From Methylomonas sp. (GTDB taxonomy: Bacteria > Pseudomonadota > Gammaproteobacteria > Methylococcales > Methylomonadaceae), in the NCBI RefSeq assembly GCF_023228165.1, contig NZ_JALOBS010000008.1, positions 108,048 through 172,047 on the forward strand: DNA of 64,000 nucleotides, written 5' to 3'. Position numbers and translations under genes: made by a program. The notes below the pieces were generated by a model that saw only the letters and a list, made by a program, of their open reading frames with translations, had not been told where the DNA came from and did not search any database. Every line of letters starts with the position of its first letter. Positions within the stretch are counted from its first letter, which is position 1. Positions 33,506 through 43,320 of this stretch are shown here, piece by piece.

Positions 33506-33982
33506 TTAAATATACTCAACCGCAAGAATTTCATACTCAATATTGCCCCCTGGCGCCTTTACCGTCACCACATCTTCCACTTCCTTGCCGATCAAGGCCC
33601 TGGCAATCGGAGAACCCACGGAAATGCGACCTTCCTTAATATTGGCCTCATCCTCGCCCACAATTTGATAGCTGACTTCTTTACCTGAATCCAGATCTTC
33701 GATTTTGACCGTGGCGCCAAATACCACCTTGCCGTTGGCATCGGCTTTAGTGACGTCAATAATATTGGCATTGGATAGCTTGCCCTCAATCTCGGCAATA
33801 CGGCCTTCGGCAAAACTTTGTTGCTCGCGCGCAGCATGATACTCGGCATTTTCTTTTAAATCCCCGTGCGCTCTGGCATCGGAAATTGCCTGAATGATAC
33901 GCGGTCTGACCACGGTTTTTAACTCTTCCAGCTCGGTACGCAGTTTATTGGCACCAGCCACTGTTAGCGGCACTTTATTCAT
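33506..33982 (-). CDS. greA: Transcription elongation factor GreA
   Basis: GreA stimulates RNA polymerase to cleave backtracked transcripts. It has the N-terminal coiled coil (about 8-75; TVAGANKLRTELEELK, acidic tip AHGDLKENAEYHAAREQQ) and the C-terminal FKBP-like domain (VKIEDLDSGKEVSYQIVG, ISVGSPIARALIGKEVEDVV). I chose the ATG at 33982, preceded by AGGAG seven bases away; the upstream alternative adds two residues. It follows carB directly on the same strand. Confidence 0.97.
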   Translation of the reverse strand: MNKVPLTVAGANKLRTELEELKTVVRPRIIQAISDARAHGDLKENAEYHAAREQQSFAEGRIAEIEGKLSNANIIDVTKADANGKVVFGATVKIEDLDSGKEVSYQIVGEDEANIKEGRISVGSPIARALIGKEVEDVVTVKAPGGNIEYEILAVEYI

Positions 33983-34009
33983 AAACAACTCCTAAAAACA
34001 TTTCTAACA

Positions 34010-37000
34010 TCATCCTTTAAAGGTTTTGTGCAAATCCTGCAAACAATTCACGGAACCCGCGGATAACTCGCCCAGGGCGAAACATGCCGCACGCGCTCCG
34101 GCCATGGTGGTGTAATAGGTCACTTTGCGCTGCAAGGCTTCCCTGCGCATGGTAAACGAATCTGCCACGGCTTTGACGCCCTCGGTGGTATTAACGATCA
34201 ACTGGATCTCGCCGTTTTTGATCATGTCCACCGTATTCGGTCGGCCTTCATTGACCTTAAAAATTTCCTGGCATGGAATGCCGGCCGCCTTCAAGACTTT
34301 AGCCGTCCCCCGGGTTGCGACAATTTCATAATTTTTGTCGATCAACATCTTAGCCAAATCGGGTAATTTAGGTTTATCGGCATCGCGAATACTAATCAAC
34401 ACTTTGCCGCTTTGACTCAAGTCGACACCAGCCGCTCTTTGCGATTTAGCAAAAGCCTCGCCAAAGGTTTTACCGACCCCCATTACTTCACCGGTTGACT
34501 TCATTTCCGGCCCCAATAAGGAATCGACGCCGGGGAATTTAATGAATGGGAAAACGGCTTCCTTAACTGAAAAATACTCAGGGATACGCTCTTTGGTGAT
34601 GCCTTGCTGTTTCAGGGTTTTACCGACCATGCAACGGGCGGCGATTTTGGCCAGCGGATAACCGGTGGCTTTAGACACGAATGGTGCGGTACGCGACGCC
34701 CTTGGGTTAACCTCCAACACATAAATAGTCTCGCCCTGAATGGCAAATTGGGTATTCATCAAACCGCAGACACCCAACGCTTCGGCCATTTTTGCAACCT
34801 GAGCGCGCAATTGATCTTGCAGATGCACAGGCAAATCATAAGGCGGAATTGAACACGCCGAGTCGCCGGAATGTACGCCCGCCTGCTCGATATGCTCCAT
34901 CAAGCCGCCGATCAGAACAGTTTCGCCGTCGTAAATGGCATCGACGTCCATTTCTACCGCATCATCCAGGAATCTATCCAGCAATACCGGCGAATCGTTG
35001 GAGACGCTGACCGCTTCTTTCATGTAGCGACGCAGGCCTTCTTCGTTAAAGACGATTTCCATCGCCCGACCGCCCAACACGTATGAAGGACGCACCACCA
35101 GCGGATAACCCAATTCTTTGGCTGAATTGATGGCTTGATCAACAGAACGCGCAGTCGCATTGGGCGGCTGCAACAAGCTCAGGCGCTCCAACAATTTCTG
35201 GAAACGTTCTCGATCTTCCGCCAAATCGATAGAATCAGGCGAAGTGCCGATAATCGGCGCACCCGCAGCTTCCAAGGCTCGCGCCAATTTTAACGGCGTT
35301 TGCCCGCCGTACTGGACGATAACGCCTTTGGGTTTTTCCAAGTCGATGATTTCCAGTACATCTTCCAGCGTCAACGGTTCGAAATACAACCGATCCGAGG
35401 TGTCGAAATCGGTGGAAACGGTTTCCGGGTTACAGTTGACCATGATGGTTTCGTAACCGTCTTCACGCAACGCCAATGCCGCATGCACGCAGCAATAATC
35501 AAACTCGATACCCTGCCCGATCCGGTTTGGACCGCCACCGAGAATAATGATTTTTTCTCTATCGGTAGGATTGGCCTCGCATTCCTGCTCGTAAGTCGAA
35601 TACAGATAAGCGGTGTCCGAGGCAAATTCCGCCGCACAGGAATCGATGCGCTTATAAACCGGACGCACGCCTTGTTTATGGCGGATATTGCGCACTTCCG
35701 ACTCTTTGGTTTCCAGTAACTTGGCCAAACGTCTGTCGGAAAAACCTTTGCGCTTCAAACGCAACAGTTCGCCTTTTTCCAGGGTTGCCAGGGTTTTGGT
35801 GGACAAGGTTTTTTCGGTAGTGACCAAATCCTCAACCTGCGCCAAAAACCACGGATCGATTTTCGAAGCCTGATGAATCTCGTCAAAACTCATACCGCTA
35901 CGAAACGCATCCGCCAGATACCACAAACGCTCCGGGCCTGGATAACGTAACTCACGCAGAATGCTGTCTTCGCTATTTTCGTCGTCCAGATCGATGATCT
36001 CATCCAGGCCGTCGACGCCCACTTCCAGTCCGCGCAAGGCTTTTTGCAGGGACTCTTGAAAAGTCCGGCCGATAGCCATCACTTCGCCAACCGACTTCAT
36101 CTGGGTAGTCAAGCGGTCATTGGCTTGCGGGAATTTTTCAAAAGCGAAACGCGGCACTTTAGTGACCACGTAATCGATGCTGGGTTCGAAAGAGGCCGGG
36201 GTAGTGTCGCCGGTAATCTCATTGCGCAATTCATCCAGCGTATAACCTACCGCCAATTTGGCGGCGACTTTGGCGATCGGGAAACCAGTGGCTTTAGAGG
36301 CCAATGCCGAAGAACGCGATACCCGCGGATTCATCTCGATAACGATCAGGCGGCCATTGTCCGGATTCACCGCAAACTGCACGTTGGAACCACCGGTATC
36401 GACGCCGATTTCCCGCAACACCGCCAACGAAGCGTTACGCAGGATTTGGTATTCCTTGTCGGTCAGGGTTTGCGCGGGCGCCACGGTAATCGAATCACCG
36501 GTATGCACCCCCATCGGATCGAAGTTTTCGATCGAACAGATGATGATGCAGTTGTCCTTGGAATCGCGCACCACCTCCATTTCAAACTCTTTCCAGCCCA
36601 AAATCGATTCTTCAATCAACAATTCGCTGGTTGGCGACAAATACAAGCCGCGCTCGCAAATCTCGACGAATTCTTCGCGGTTATAGGCAATACCGCCGCC
36701 GCTGCCGCCCATGGTAAACGATGGACGAATAACGGTCGGATAACCGACTTCTTCCTGTGCCGCGAAAGCTTCTTCCATGCTGTGGGCAACTTTGGCCTTG
36801 GACACCTCCAAACCAATCCTGCGCATGGCTTGATTGAATAAATCGCGATCTTCGGCTTTATTGATGGCTTCCTTGCTGGCACCGATCATTTCCACGCCGT
36901 ACTTTTCCAGCACGCCGTGTTTGTCCAGCGCCAAAGCGCAATTCAACGCCGTTTGGCCGCCCATGGTCGGCAAAACCGCATCGGGGCGCTCTTTTTCGAT

Positions 37001-37231
37001 AATTTTTTCCACCGTCTGCCAGTCGATGGGTTCGATATAAATCGCATCGGCCATGTCCGGATCGGTCATGATGGTGGCGGGGTTGGAGTTGACCAGAATC
37101 ACCCGGTATCCTTCTTCGCGCAAGGCTTTGCAGGCCTGAGTACCTGAGTAATCAAACTCGCAGGCTTGGCCGATTACAATCGGCCCGGCGCCCAGTAGTA
37201 AAATCGATTTAATGTCGGTTCTTTTTGGCAT
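34010..37231 (-). CDS. carB: Carbamoyl-phosphate synthase large subunit
   Basis: This 1,073-residue enzyme makes carbamoyl phosphate for arginine and pyrimidines from bicarbonate, ATP and ammonia delivered by CarA. The two homologous ATP-grasp halves are complete: IMTDPDMADAIYIEP and RPSFTMGGSGGGIAYN in the first, EFDYCCVHAALALREDGYE and RPSYVLGGRAMEIVF in the second. The C-terminal allosteric MGS domain (about 930-1070) binds UMP, IMP or ornithine in enterics. It is separated from carA by 18 bases and followed by greA. Confidence 0.98.
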   Translation of the reverse strand: MPKRTDIKSILLLGAGPIVIGQACEFDYSGTQACKALREEGYRVILVNSNPATIMTDPDMADAIYIEPIDWQTVEKIIEKERPDAVLPTMGGQTALNCALALDKHGVLEKYGVEMIGASKEAINKAEDRDLFNQAMRRIGLEVSKAKVAHSMEEAFAAQEEVGYPTVIRPSFTMGGSGGGIAYNREEFVEICERGLYLSPTSELLIEESILGWKEFEMEVVRDSKDNCIIICSIENFDPMGVHTGDSITVAPAQTLTDKEYQILRNASLAVLREIGVDTGGSNVQFAVNPDNGRLIVIEMNPRVSRSSALASKATGFPIAKVAAKLAVGYTLDELRNEITGDTTPASFEPSIDYVVTKVPRFAFEKFPQANDRLTTQMKSVGEVMAIGRTFQESLQKALRGLEVGVDGLDEIIDLDDENSEDSILRELRYPGPERLWYLADAFRSGMSFDEIHQASKIDPWFLAQVEDLVTTEKTLSTKTLATLEKGELLRLKRKGFSDRRLAKLLETKESEVRNIRHKQGVRPVYKRIDSCAAEFASDTAYLYSTYEQECEANPTDREKIIILGGGPNRIGQGIEFDYCCVHAALALREDGYETIMVNCNPETVSTDFDTSDRLYFEPLTLEDVLEIIDLEKPKGVIVQYGGQTPLKLARALEAAGAPIIGTSPDSIDLAEDRERFQKLLERLSLLQPPNATARSVDQAINSAKELGYPLVVRPSYVLGGRAMEIVFNEEGLRRYMKEAVSVSNDSPVLLDRFLDDAVEMDVDAIYDGETVLIGGLMEHIEQAGVHSGDSACSIPPYDLPVHLQDQLRAQVAKMAEALGVCGLMNTQFAIQGETIYVLEVNPRASRTAPFVSKATGYPLAKIAARCMVGKTLKQQGITKERIPEYFSVKEAVFPFIKFPGVDSLLGPEMKSTGEVMGVGKTFGEAFAKSQRAAGVDLSQSGKVLISIRDADKPKLPDLAKMLIDKNYEIVATRGTAKVLKAAGIPCQEIFKVNEGRPNTVDMIKNGEIQLIVNTTEGVKAVADSFTMRREALQRKVTYYTTMAGARAACFALGELSAGSVNCLQDLHKTFKG

Positions 37232-37248
37232 AGGACTCTGTATTAAAC

Positions 37249-38394
37249 TTAAGCGGTACGGGACTGATTCGGCTGACTATTCATCAAGGCGATGAAATCG
37301 TCGAATAGGGCTTCGACATCATGCGGCCCGGGACTGGCTTCGGGGTGCCCCTGAAAACTGAAAGCAGGGCAATCGGTACGTTCTATCCCTTGCAGGCTGC
37401 CGTCGAACAGCGAGTGGTAGGTTGCCCGCAAATTAGCCGGCAAAGAATCGGCGCTGACCGCGAAACCATGATTCTGACTGCTGATCATTACTCGCCCGCT
37501 GTCTTTGTGTTGCACCGGATGATTGGCGCCGTGATGGCCGAACTTCATTTTTTCGGTTTTGGCCCCGCTGGCCAAGGCCAGTAATTGATGCCCCAAACAG
37601 ATACCGAATACCGGAATTTTATGTTCCAAAATGGTTTTGATGGCTTCAATCGCATAGTCGCAAGGTTCGGGATCGCCGGGGCCGTTTGACAAAAACACCC
37701 CATCCGGATTCATCGCCAATACTTTTTCCGCCGCTGTCGTTGCCGGCACAACGGTGACCCGGCATCCACGCTTGACCAGCAAGCGCAAAATATTGCGTTT
37801 TACGCCGAAATCGTAAGCCACTACATGCTTACTAAAATTAGCCGCTTCGGCATGACCCTCACCCAGCTTCCAGACGCTTTCAAGCCACTCATAAGATCTG
37901 CTCGTCGTAACTTCCCGAGCCAAATCCATGCCCTGCAAGCCAGGGAAACCTTCAATCGCACGCTTAGCAACTTCAATGTCGATTCCCTCGCCAGCCACGA
38001 TACATCCGCGTTGCGCCCCCCCGTCCCGCAATAAGCGGGTCAGTTTGCGGGTATCGATGTCGGCGATGGCCACCACTTTGTTTTCACGCAGATATTCCGG
38101 CAAGGTTTTTTCGATACGCCAATTGCTGGCCAACATCGGTAAATCGCGTATCACCAGACCGCTGGCAAATACCGACACCGACTCGTCATCTTCGCTGTTA
38201 GTGCCGACATTGCCGATGTGAGGATAGGTTAGCGTGACGATTTGCCGCGCATAAGAAGGATCGCTGAGTATTTCCTGATAGCCGGTGAGCGCCGTATTAA
38301 AAACCACTTCCCCCACGGAACAACCATCGACACCGATTGAAATGCCGTGAAACTCCGTACCGTCTTCTAATACCAGTAATGCAGGTTTATTCAA
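37249..38394 (-). CDS. carA: Carbamoyl-phosphate synthase small subunit
   Basis: CarA is the glutamine amidotransferase that supplies ammonia to CarB. The class I glutaminase triad is intact: nucleophile Cys in PVFGICLGHQLLA, then the His-x-Glu in FQGHPEASPGPHD. The N-terminal domain starts ALLVLEDGTEFHGISIG, and the full length is 381 residues. It forms the carAB operon. A leader hairpin lies 24-53 bases upstream, so readthrough from dapB and attenuation are possible. Confidence 0.98.
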   Translation of the reverse strand: MNKPALLVLEDGTEFHGISIGVDGCSVGEVVFNTALTGYQEILSDPSYARQIVTLTYPHIGNVGTNSEDDESVSVFASGLVIRDLPMLASNWRIEKTLPEYLRENKVVAIADIDTRKLTRLLRDGGAQRGCIVAGEGIDIEVAKRAIEGFPGLQGMDLAREVTTSRSYEWLESVWKLGEGHAEAANFSKHVVAYDFGVKRNILRLLVKRGCRVTVVPATTAAEKVLAMNPDGVFLSNGPGDPEPCDYAIEAIKTILEHKIPVFGICLGHQLLALASGAKTEKMKFGHHGANHPVQHKDSGRVMISSQNHGFAVSADSLPANLRATYHSLFDGSLQGIERTDCPAFSFQGHPEASPGPHDVEALFDDFIALMNSQPNQSRTA

Positions 38395-38417
38395 GATTGG
38401 CCACCTTAGATGTAGAA

Positions 38418-38447
38418 AACGGGATGAGCCTGACGACTAATCCCGTT
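38418..38447 (-). terminator. Hairpin in the carA leader
   Basis: On the minus strand AACGGGAT and ATCCCGTT form an eight-pair stem with a fourteen-base loop, followed by TTTC. It lies between dapB and carA, close to the carA ribosome site. It may end the dapB transcript or act as a leader hairpin for carA; the short T-run makes it a weak terminator. Confidence 0.5.
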
Positions 38448-38499
38448 CCAGAGAGATAAAAACTGTAGTGATTTTACGAAATTATGGCAGATAGGTCCA

Positions 38500-39309
38500 T
38501 TAACAATTTTTCAAGTCCAGCACATCCTGCATATCGTAAAGCCCGGCGGCCTTGTCCTCCAGCCATATCGCTGCCCTGACCGCCCCATTGGCGAAGGTCA
38601 TGCGGCTGGTAGCTTTATGGGTGATTTCCACCCGTTCGCCCTCATCGGCAAACATTACCGTGTGCTCGCCAACGATATCGCCTGCCCGTATGGTAGAAAA
38701 ACCGATAGTTTTACGGTCACGAGCGCCCGTCTCGCCTTCGCGCCCGTAAATCGCACAATCCTTCAGATCGCGACCCAGGGTCGCCGCCACCACTTCGCCC
38801 ATGCGCAAAGCCGTACCGGACGGCGCATCCACTTTGTGCCGGTGATGAGCTTCGATGACCTCGATATCGGTGTAGTCGCCCATTACTTTGGCCGTCATTT
38901 CCAGCAATTTCAGCGAAAGATTAACCCCAACACTAAAATTTGGCGCCATGACGATGGCAATTTGTTTGGCTACTTCGGCAATCCGGGCTTTTTGTTCGTC
39001 GGAATAGCCAGTGGTGCCGATGACGATTTTTTTACCGGCCCGTCGGCATATTTCGATATATTCCATCGACGCTTCGGGCCGGGTGAAATCGATCAAAACA
39101 TCAAATTGATCGACAACAGCCGCCAAGTCGTTGGCCACCGACAATCCCAAGGTTGAGATACCCGCAAGCTCACCGGCATCCTTACCCACCGCCAGACTTT
39201 CCGGACGCGACACCGCCACCGTCAGCTTCGCCCGATCGGACAACGCCGCCGCTTTGACCAAACAAACTCCCATCCGACCGGACACGCCGACCAAGGCAAT
39301 TTTCACCAT
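38500..39309 (-). CDS. dapB: 4-hydroxy-tetrahydrodipicolinate reductase
   Basis: DapB reduces the dihydrodipicolinate precursor of lysine and meso-diaminopimelate. The NAD(P) loop VGVSGRMG at the N-terminus and the catalytic/substrate region VIEAHHRHKVDAPSGTAL are present. Full length is 269 residues. It starts three bases after dnaJ and precedes carAB, the order dnaJ-dapB-carA found in many gammaproteobacteria. Confidence 0.97.
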   Translation of the reverse strand: MVKIALVGVSGRMGVCLVKAAALSDRAKLTVAVSRPESLAVGKDAGELAGISTLGLSVANDLAAVVDQFDVLIDFTRPEASMEYIEICRRAGKKIVIGTTGYSDEQKARIAEVAKQIAIVMAPNFSVGVNLSLKLLEMTAKVMGDYTDIEVIEAHHRHKVDAPSGTALRMGEVVAATLGRDLKDCAIYGREGETGARDRKTIGFSTIRAGDIVGEHTVMFADEGERVEITHKATSRMTFANGAVRAAIWLEDKAAGLYDMQDVLDLKNC

Positions 39310-39312
39310 GAC

Positions 39313-40455
39313 TTATCCCGTCAATTTATCGAAAAAGCTTTTGACGCCGTCTATCCAGCCATGCTCCTGCGGACTGTGCTGTTTACCGCCGCCGCTCAAA
39401 GAAGCCTGCAACTGCTCAACCAGGGCCTGCTGTTCCTTGGTCAAGCGCACCGGCGTTTCGATCTGCACCCGGCACAACAGGTCTCCCGTCGGACCACCAC
39501 GAACAGGCTTGACGCCTTTGCTGCGCAAGCGGAATAACTTGCCGGTCTGAGTTTCGGCCGGAATTTTCAGTTTAACCTTGCCATCCAAAGTCGGTACTTC
39601 CAATTCTCCACCCAAACAGGCGGTTGGGAAGCTGATCGGTACTTCACAATACAAATTCGCCCCATCCCGGGTAAAGATTGTGTGATCCTTAACCTGAACC
39701 TGTACATATAAATCGCCCGATGGTCCGCCATTTAGGCCGGCCTCGCCTTCGCCCGCCAAGCGAATCCGGTCGCCGGTATCGACGCCGGGCGGCACTTTGA
39801 CATTGAGGGTTTTGGTTTCCTGTACCCGGCCCTGCCCGTAACATTTCGAACAAGGGTCTTTGATCTGCTTGCCGGTACCATGACAGGTCGGACAGGTTTG
39901 CTGCACGGAAAAAAAGCCCTGCTGCATTCTGACCTGGCCGTGGCCATGGCAAGTACTACAAATAACCGGACTACTGCCTTTTTTAGCACCGGAGCCGCTA
40001 CATTCGGTACAGGCCACCAACACCGGAACTTTAACGACGGCTTCGGTGCCGCCAACCGCTTCTTCCAGGGTTAATTCCAGGTTGTAGCGTAAATCCGAGC
40101 CACGCTGTACATTGCTGCGTTGTTGCCGTCCGCCGGCCCCGCCGAAGATATCGCCGAACACATCGCCGAAAATGTCGCTGAAGCTCTCCGCGCCACTGAA
40201 TCCGCCGCGTCCGCCCATGGACGGATCGACGCCGGCATGGCCGAACTGATCGTATGCCGATCGCTTTTTAGGATCGGACAACACCTCGTATGCTTCCTTG
40301 ATCAGCTTGAATTTCTTCTCGGCTTCCTCGGGATTATCCTTGTTTCTGTCCGGATGAAATTTCATCGCCATCTTGCGATAGCTTTTCTTGATCTCGGCTT
40401 CACTGGCGTTGCGATCAACTTCCAGCAATTTGTAAAAATCTTCTTTTGCGGCCAT
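39313..40455 (-). CDS. dnaJ: Chaperone protein DnaJ
   Basis: DnaJ is the Hsp40 co-chaperone that delivers clients to DnaK. The J domain (1-70) contains the HPD motif (KFHPDRNK). A Gly/Phe region with GGRGGFSGAESFSDIFGDVFG follows. Four CxxCxGxG zinc repeats (CTECSGSG, CSTCHGHG, CPTCHGTG, CSKCYGQG) and the C-terminal peptide-binding domain complete it. It is in the hrcA-grpE-dnaK-dnaJ operon, 161 bases after dnaK with a hairpin between them. Confidence 0.98.
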   Translation of the reverse strand: MAAKEDFYKLLEVDRNASEAEIKKSYRKMAMKFHPDRNKDNPEEAEKKFKLIKEAYEVLSDPKKRSAYDQFGHAGVDPSMGGRGGFSGAESFSDIFGDVFGDIFGGAGGRQQRSNVQRGSDLRYNLELTLEEAVGGTEAVVKVPVLVACTECSGSGAKKGSSPVICSTCHGHGQVRMQQGFFSVQQTCPTCHGTGKQIKDPCSKCYGQGRVQETKTLNVKVPPGVDTGDRIRLAGEGEAGLNGGPSGDLYVQVQVKDHTIFTRDGANLYCEVPISFPTACLGGELEVPTLDGKVKLKIPAETQTGKLFRLRSKGVKPVRGGPTGDLLCRVQIETPVRLTKEQQALVEQLQASLSGGGKQHSPQEHGWIDGVKSFFDKLTG

Positions 40456-40582
40456 TTCGTTATGGTTTTGTTATTAATTTTCGTTAGCCAATCCACGCTA
40501 CCTCGGGATAGAAAAACGCATTTAAGCACCTGAGGCGGAATCGCCCCTCGGCGCGCCACCCATTATGGACTGCGGATAAAAT

Positions 40583-40609
40583 CGGCAAGCGCCGTAAAGA
40601 CGCTTGCCG
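40583..40609 (-). terminator. Hairpin between dnaK and dnaJ
   Basis: CGGCAAGCG and CGCTTGCCG are exact complements separated by nine bases, eight bases after the dnaK stop on the minus strand, followed by ATTTTATCC. It could attenuate transcription into dnaJ or protect the dnaK mRNA end, giving more DnaK than DnaJ. Confidence 0.55.
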
Positions 40610-40616
40610 TAAGCCC

Positions 40617-42551
40617 TTATTTGTTGTCGTCCTTGACTTCTTCGAACTCGGCATCGACCACATCGTGATCAGCAGCGGCTTGTTGCTCGCCACCTTCAGC
40701 ATGCGCTTCGCCTGCTTCAGCTTCCGCGCCGCCTTTTTGCGCATAAATCCGTTCGGCCAGTTTGCCGGACAATTCGGTCAAGGCATTGGTTTTGGCTTCA
40801 ATGGCGTCTTTGTCATCACCTTTCAACGCACCTTGCAGGTCGCTAATTGCGGATTCAATCGCCGATTTTTCTTCGCCGCTAACTTGGTCGCCCAACTCTT
40901 TCAGAGATTTTTCGGTGGCGTGTATCATGCCTTCGGCTGAATTACGCGCGGAAACCAGTTCTTTCAACTTGCGGTCTTCATCGGCATGCAATTCCGCATC
41001 TCTGACCATGCGTTCAACTTCGTCGTCGGACAAACCGCTGGAGGCTTTGATAATAATCGATTGCTTTTTACCGGTAGCCTTGTCTTTCGCGGAGACGTTC
41101 AAAATACCGTTGGCATCGATATCAAAAGACACTTCGACTTGCGGAATACCTCGTGGCGCCGGTGGAATATCCTGCAAATCGAAACGGCCCAGCGATTTGT
41201 TGCCGGAGGCCATTTCCCGCTCGCCTTGCAATACATGTACGGTAACGGCGGTTTGGTTGTCTTCAGCGGTCGAGAACACTTGCGAGGCATTGGTCGGTAT
41301 GGTGGTGTTTTTCTCGATCAGCTTGGTCATCACGCCGCCCAGGGTTTCGATACCCAAAGACAGTGGCGTAACGTCCAGCAACAATACGTCTTTAACGTCG
41401 CCGCCCAATACGCCGGCTTGAATCGCCGCACCCAAGGCTACCGCCTCATCGGGGTTAACGTCTTTACGTGGTTCTTTGCCAAACAATTCTTTCACGAACG
41501 CCTGTACTTTCGGCATCCGCGATTGACCGCCCACCAAAATCACATCGTTGATTTTTGCAGTGGAAATACCGGCATCTTTAATCGCTTGCAGGCAAGGACC
41601 TTTGGTTCTTTCGATCAATTCGTCGACCAACGACTCCAGTTTGGCACGGGTTAGTTTGACGTTTAAATGTTTTGGACCCGAGGCATCGGCCGTGATGTAC
41701 GGCAGATTGATGTCGGTTTGCTCGGAAGACGACAACTCGATTTTGGCTTTTTCCGCCGCTTCTTTCAGACGTTGCAAGGCCAATGGGTCATTGTGCAGAT
41801 CGATACCGCTGTCTTTTTTGAATTCGCCAGCCAGGAAATCGATGATGCGCAAATCGAAATCTTCACCGCCCAGGAAGGTATCGCCGTTGGTGGCCAATAC
41901 TTCGAACTGGTGCTCGCCTTCGATTTCGGCGATTTCGATGATGGAGATATCAAACGTACCGCCACCCAAGTCATAAACCGCGATGGTGGTGTCACCCTTA
42001 GGTTTGTCCATACCGAACGCCAACGCCGCCGCAGTCGGTTCGTTGATAATGCGTTTGACATCCAGACCGGCAATACGGCCGGCATCTTTAGTGGCTTGAC
42101 GTTGCGAGTCGTTAAAGTAAGCCGGCACGGTGATAACCGCTTCGGTGACTTCTTCACCCAAAAATGCTTCGGCGTCCTTTTTCAGTTTCATCAATACCCG
42201 GGAAGACACTTCAGGCGGGGCCATTTTTTTTCCGTGGCATTCCACCCAGGCGTCACCATTATTGGCTTCCATAATTTTGTAAGGCACCATTTTGATGTCT
42301 TTTTGTACCGCGTCTTCCTTGAAACGACGGCCTATCAAACGCTTGATGGCGAATAAGGTGTTTTCAGGATTGGTCACTGCCTGACGCTTTGCGGATTGAC
42401 CTACCAACACTTCGTTGTCGCCGGTAAAGGCGATAATGGATGGGGTGGTACGCGCACCTTCGCTGTTCTCGATAACGCGCGCGGTACCGTTTTCCAGTAC
42501 AGCTACGCAAGAGTTGGTGGTACCCAAATCGATGCCGATCATTTTAGCCAT
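40617..42551 (-). CDS. dnaK: Chaperone protein DnaK (Hsp70)
   Basis: The 644-residue Hsp70 has the actin-like ATPase domain (IGIDLGTTNSCVAVLE phosphate loop, AVYDLGGGTFDISII, VILVGGQSRMPKV) and the substrate-binding domain with linker DVLLLDVTPLSLGIET. The lid tail ends in AEFEEVKDDNK, typical of bacterial DnaK. It folds nascent and stress-damaged proteins with GrpE and DnaJ. It follows grpE in a CIRCE-controlled operon. Confidence 0.99.
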   Translation of the reverse strand: MAKMIGIDLGTTNSCVAVLENGTARVIENSEGARTTPSIIAFTGDNEVLVGQSAKRQAVTNPENTLFAIKRLIGRRFKEDAVQKDIKMVPYKIMEANNGDAWVECHGKKMAPPEVSSRVLMKLKKDAEAFLGEEVTEAVITVPAYFNDSQRQATKDAGRIAGLDVKRIINEPTAAALAFGMDKPKGDTTIAVYDLGGGTFDISIIEIAEIEGEHQFEVLATNGDTFLGGEDFDLRIIDFLAGEFKKDSGIDLHNDPLALQRLKEAAEKAKIELSSSEQTDINLPYITADASGPKHLNVKLTRAKLESLVDELIERTKGPCLQAIKDAGISTAKINDVILVGGQSRMPKVQAFVKELFGKEPRKDVNPDEAVALGAAIQAGVLGGDVKDVLLLDVTPLSLGIETLGGVMTKLIEKNTTIPTNASQVFSTAEDNQTAVTVHVLQGEREMASGNKSLGRFDLQDIPPAPRGIPQVEVSFDIDANGILNVSAKDKATGKKQSIIIKASSGLSDDEVERMVRDAELHADEDRKLKELVSARNSAEGMIHATEKSLKELGDQVSGEEKSAIESAISDLQGALKGDDKDAIEAKTNALTELSGKLAERIYAQKGGAEAEAGEAHAEGGEQQAAADHDVVDAEFEEVKDDNK

Positions 42552-42622
42552 TGAATTTCTCCAGACTTGAATTAGTTATTAAATAAGAATTTGTGTGGGA
42601 TATGCGGTTGATAGTTTTAATT

Positions 42623-43267
42623 TCAAGCCTGCTCATCAATTTTTGCATTATCGGCCGGTTTGTCTTCGGCTTTGGCGACTACCACCATGGCCGGACGCAA
42701 CAAACGACCGTTTAATACATAACCTTTTTGAAACACGGTAATGACGTGGTTCGGCGCCACCGTGGCGCTCGGCTGCATGACCATGGCCTGATGCAGTTCG
42801 GGGTTGAACGGCTGTCCGGTAGGATCGACGGTTTCTATATTGAATTTGGCGAATACGGTTTCGAACTGCTTCATGGTCAATTCGCTGCCTTCTCGCAGTT
42901 TCACCACTTCCGGACTGTCGCCGGTAGCGGCTTGAATGCCCAGCTCCAAACTATCCAGCACGCTGAGTAATTCCTTGGCAAACTTGGCCAAACCGTATTT
43001 ACGCTCGTCTTCCAGATCTTTTTGCACCCGTTTTTTCAGATTTTCCATTTCCGCCAAGGTACGGATGGCCTTATCCAAATTGTCGGCAGCCTGCTTTTGT
43101 GCTTCTTCCAATTGTTTCTGCAGAACCTCGACACTAATCTCTTCATTGGCGGGAGCAGTTTCCGCTGCTTCTGCTTGCTCAGCCAAGGCCTCGTTGGTTT
43201 GATCAAGCACTTCAGCGATTAAATCACTATCGGTTTGCTGTTCGTGGCTTGATTGCTGATGACTCAT
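42623..43267 (-). CDS. grpE: Nucleotide exchange factor GrpE
   Basis: GrpE releases ADP from DnaK. The 214-residue protein has a long acidic N-terminal extension, a coiled-coil helix (about 50-115; TLAEMENLKKRVQKDLEDERKYG) and the beta domain (FNPELHQAMVMQPS, VITVFQKGYVLNGRLLRPAMVVVA). It sits between hrcA and dnaK on the minus strand and is full length. Confidence 0.97.
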   Translation of the reverse strand: MSHQQSSHEQQTDSDLIAEVLDQTNEALAEQAEAAETAPANEEISVEVLQKQLEEAQKQAADNLDKAIRTLAEMENLKKRVQKDLEDERKYGLAKFAKELLSVLDSLELGIQAATGDSPEVVKLREGSELTMKQFETVFAKFNIETVDPTGQPFNPELHQAMVMQPSATVAPNHVITVFQKGYVLNGRLLRPAMVVVAKAEDKPADNAKIDEQA

Positions 43268-43320
43268 AGTTCACTCCAAAGGTTGTGATATTTTTTAATT
43301 GCCTATAACGATAGGGGCGT

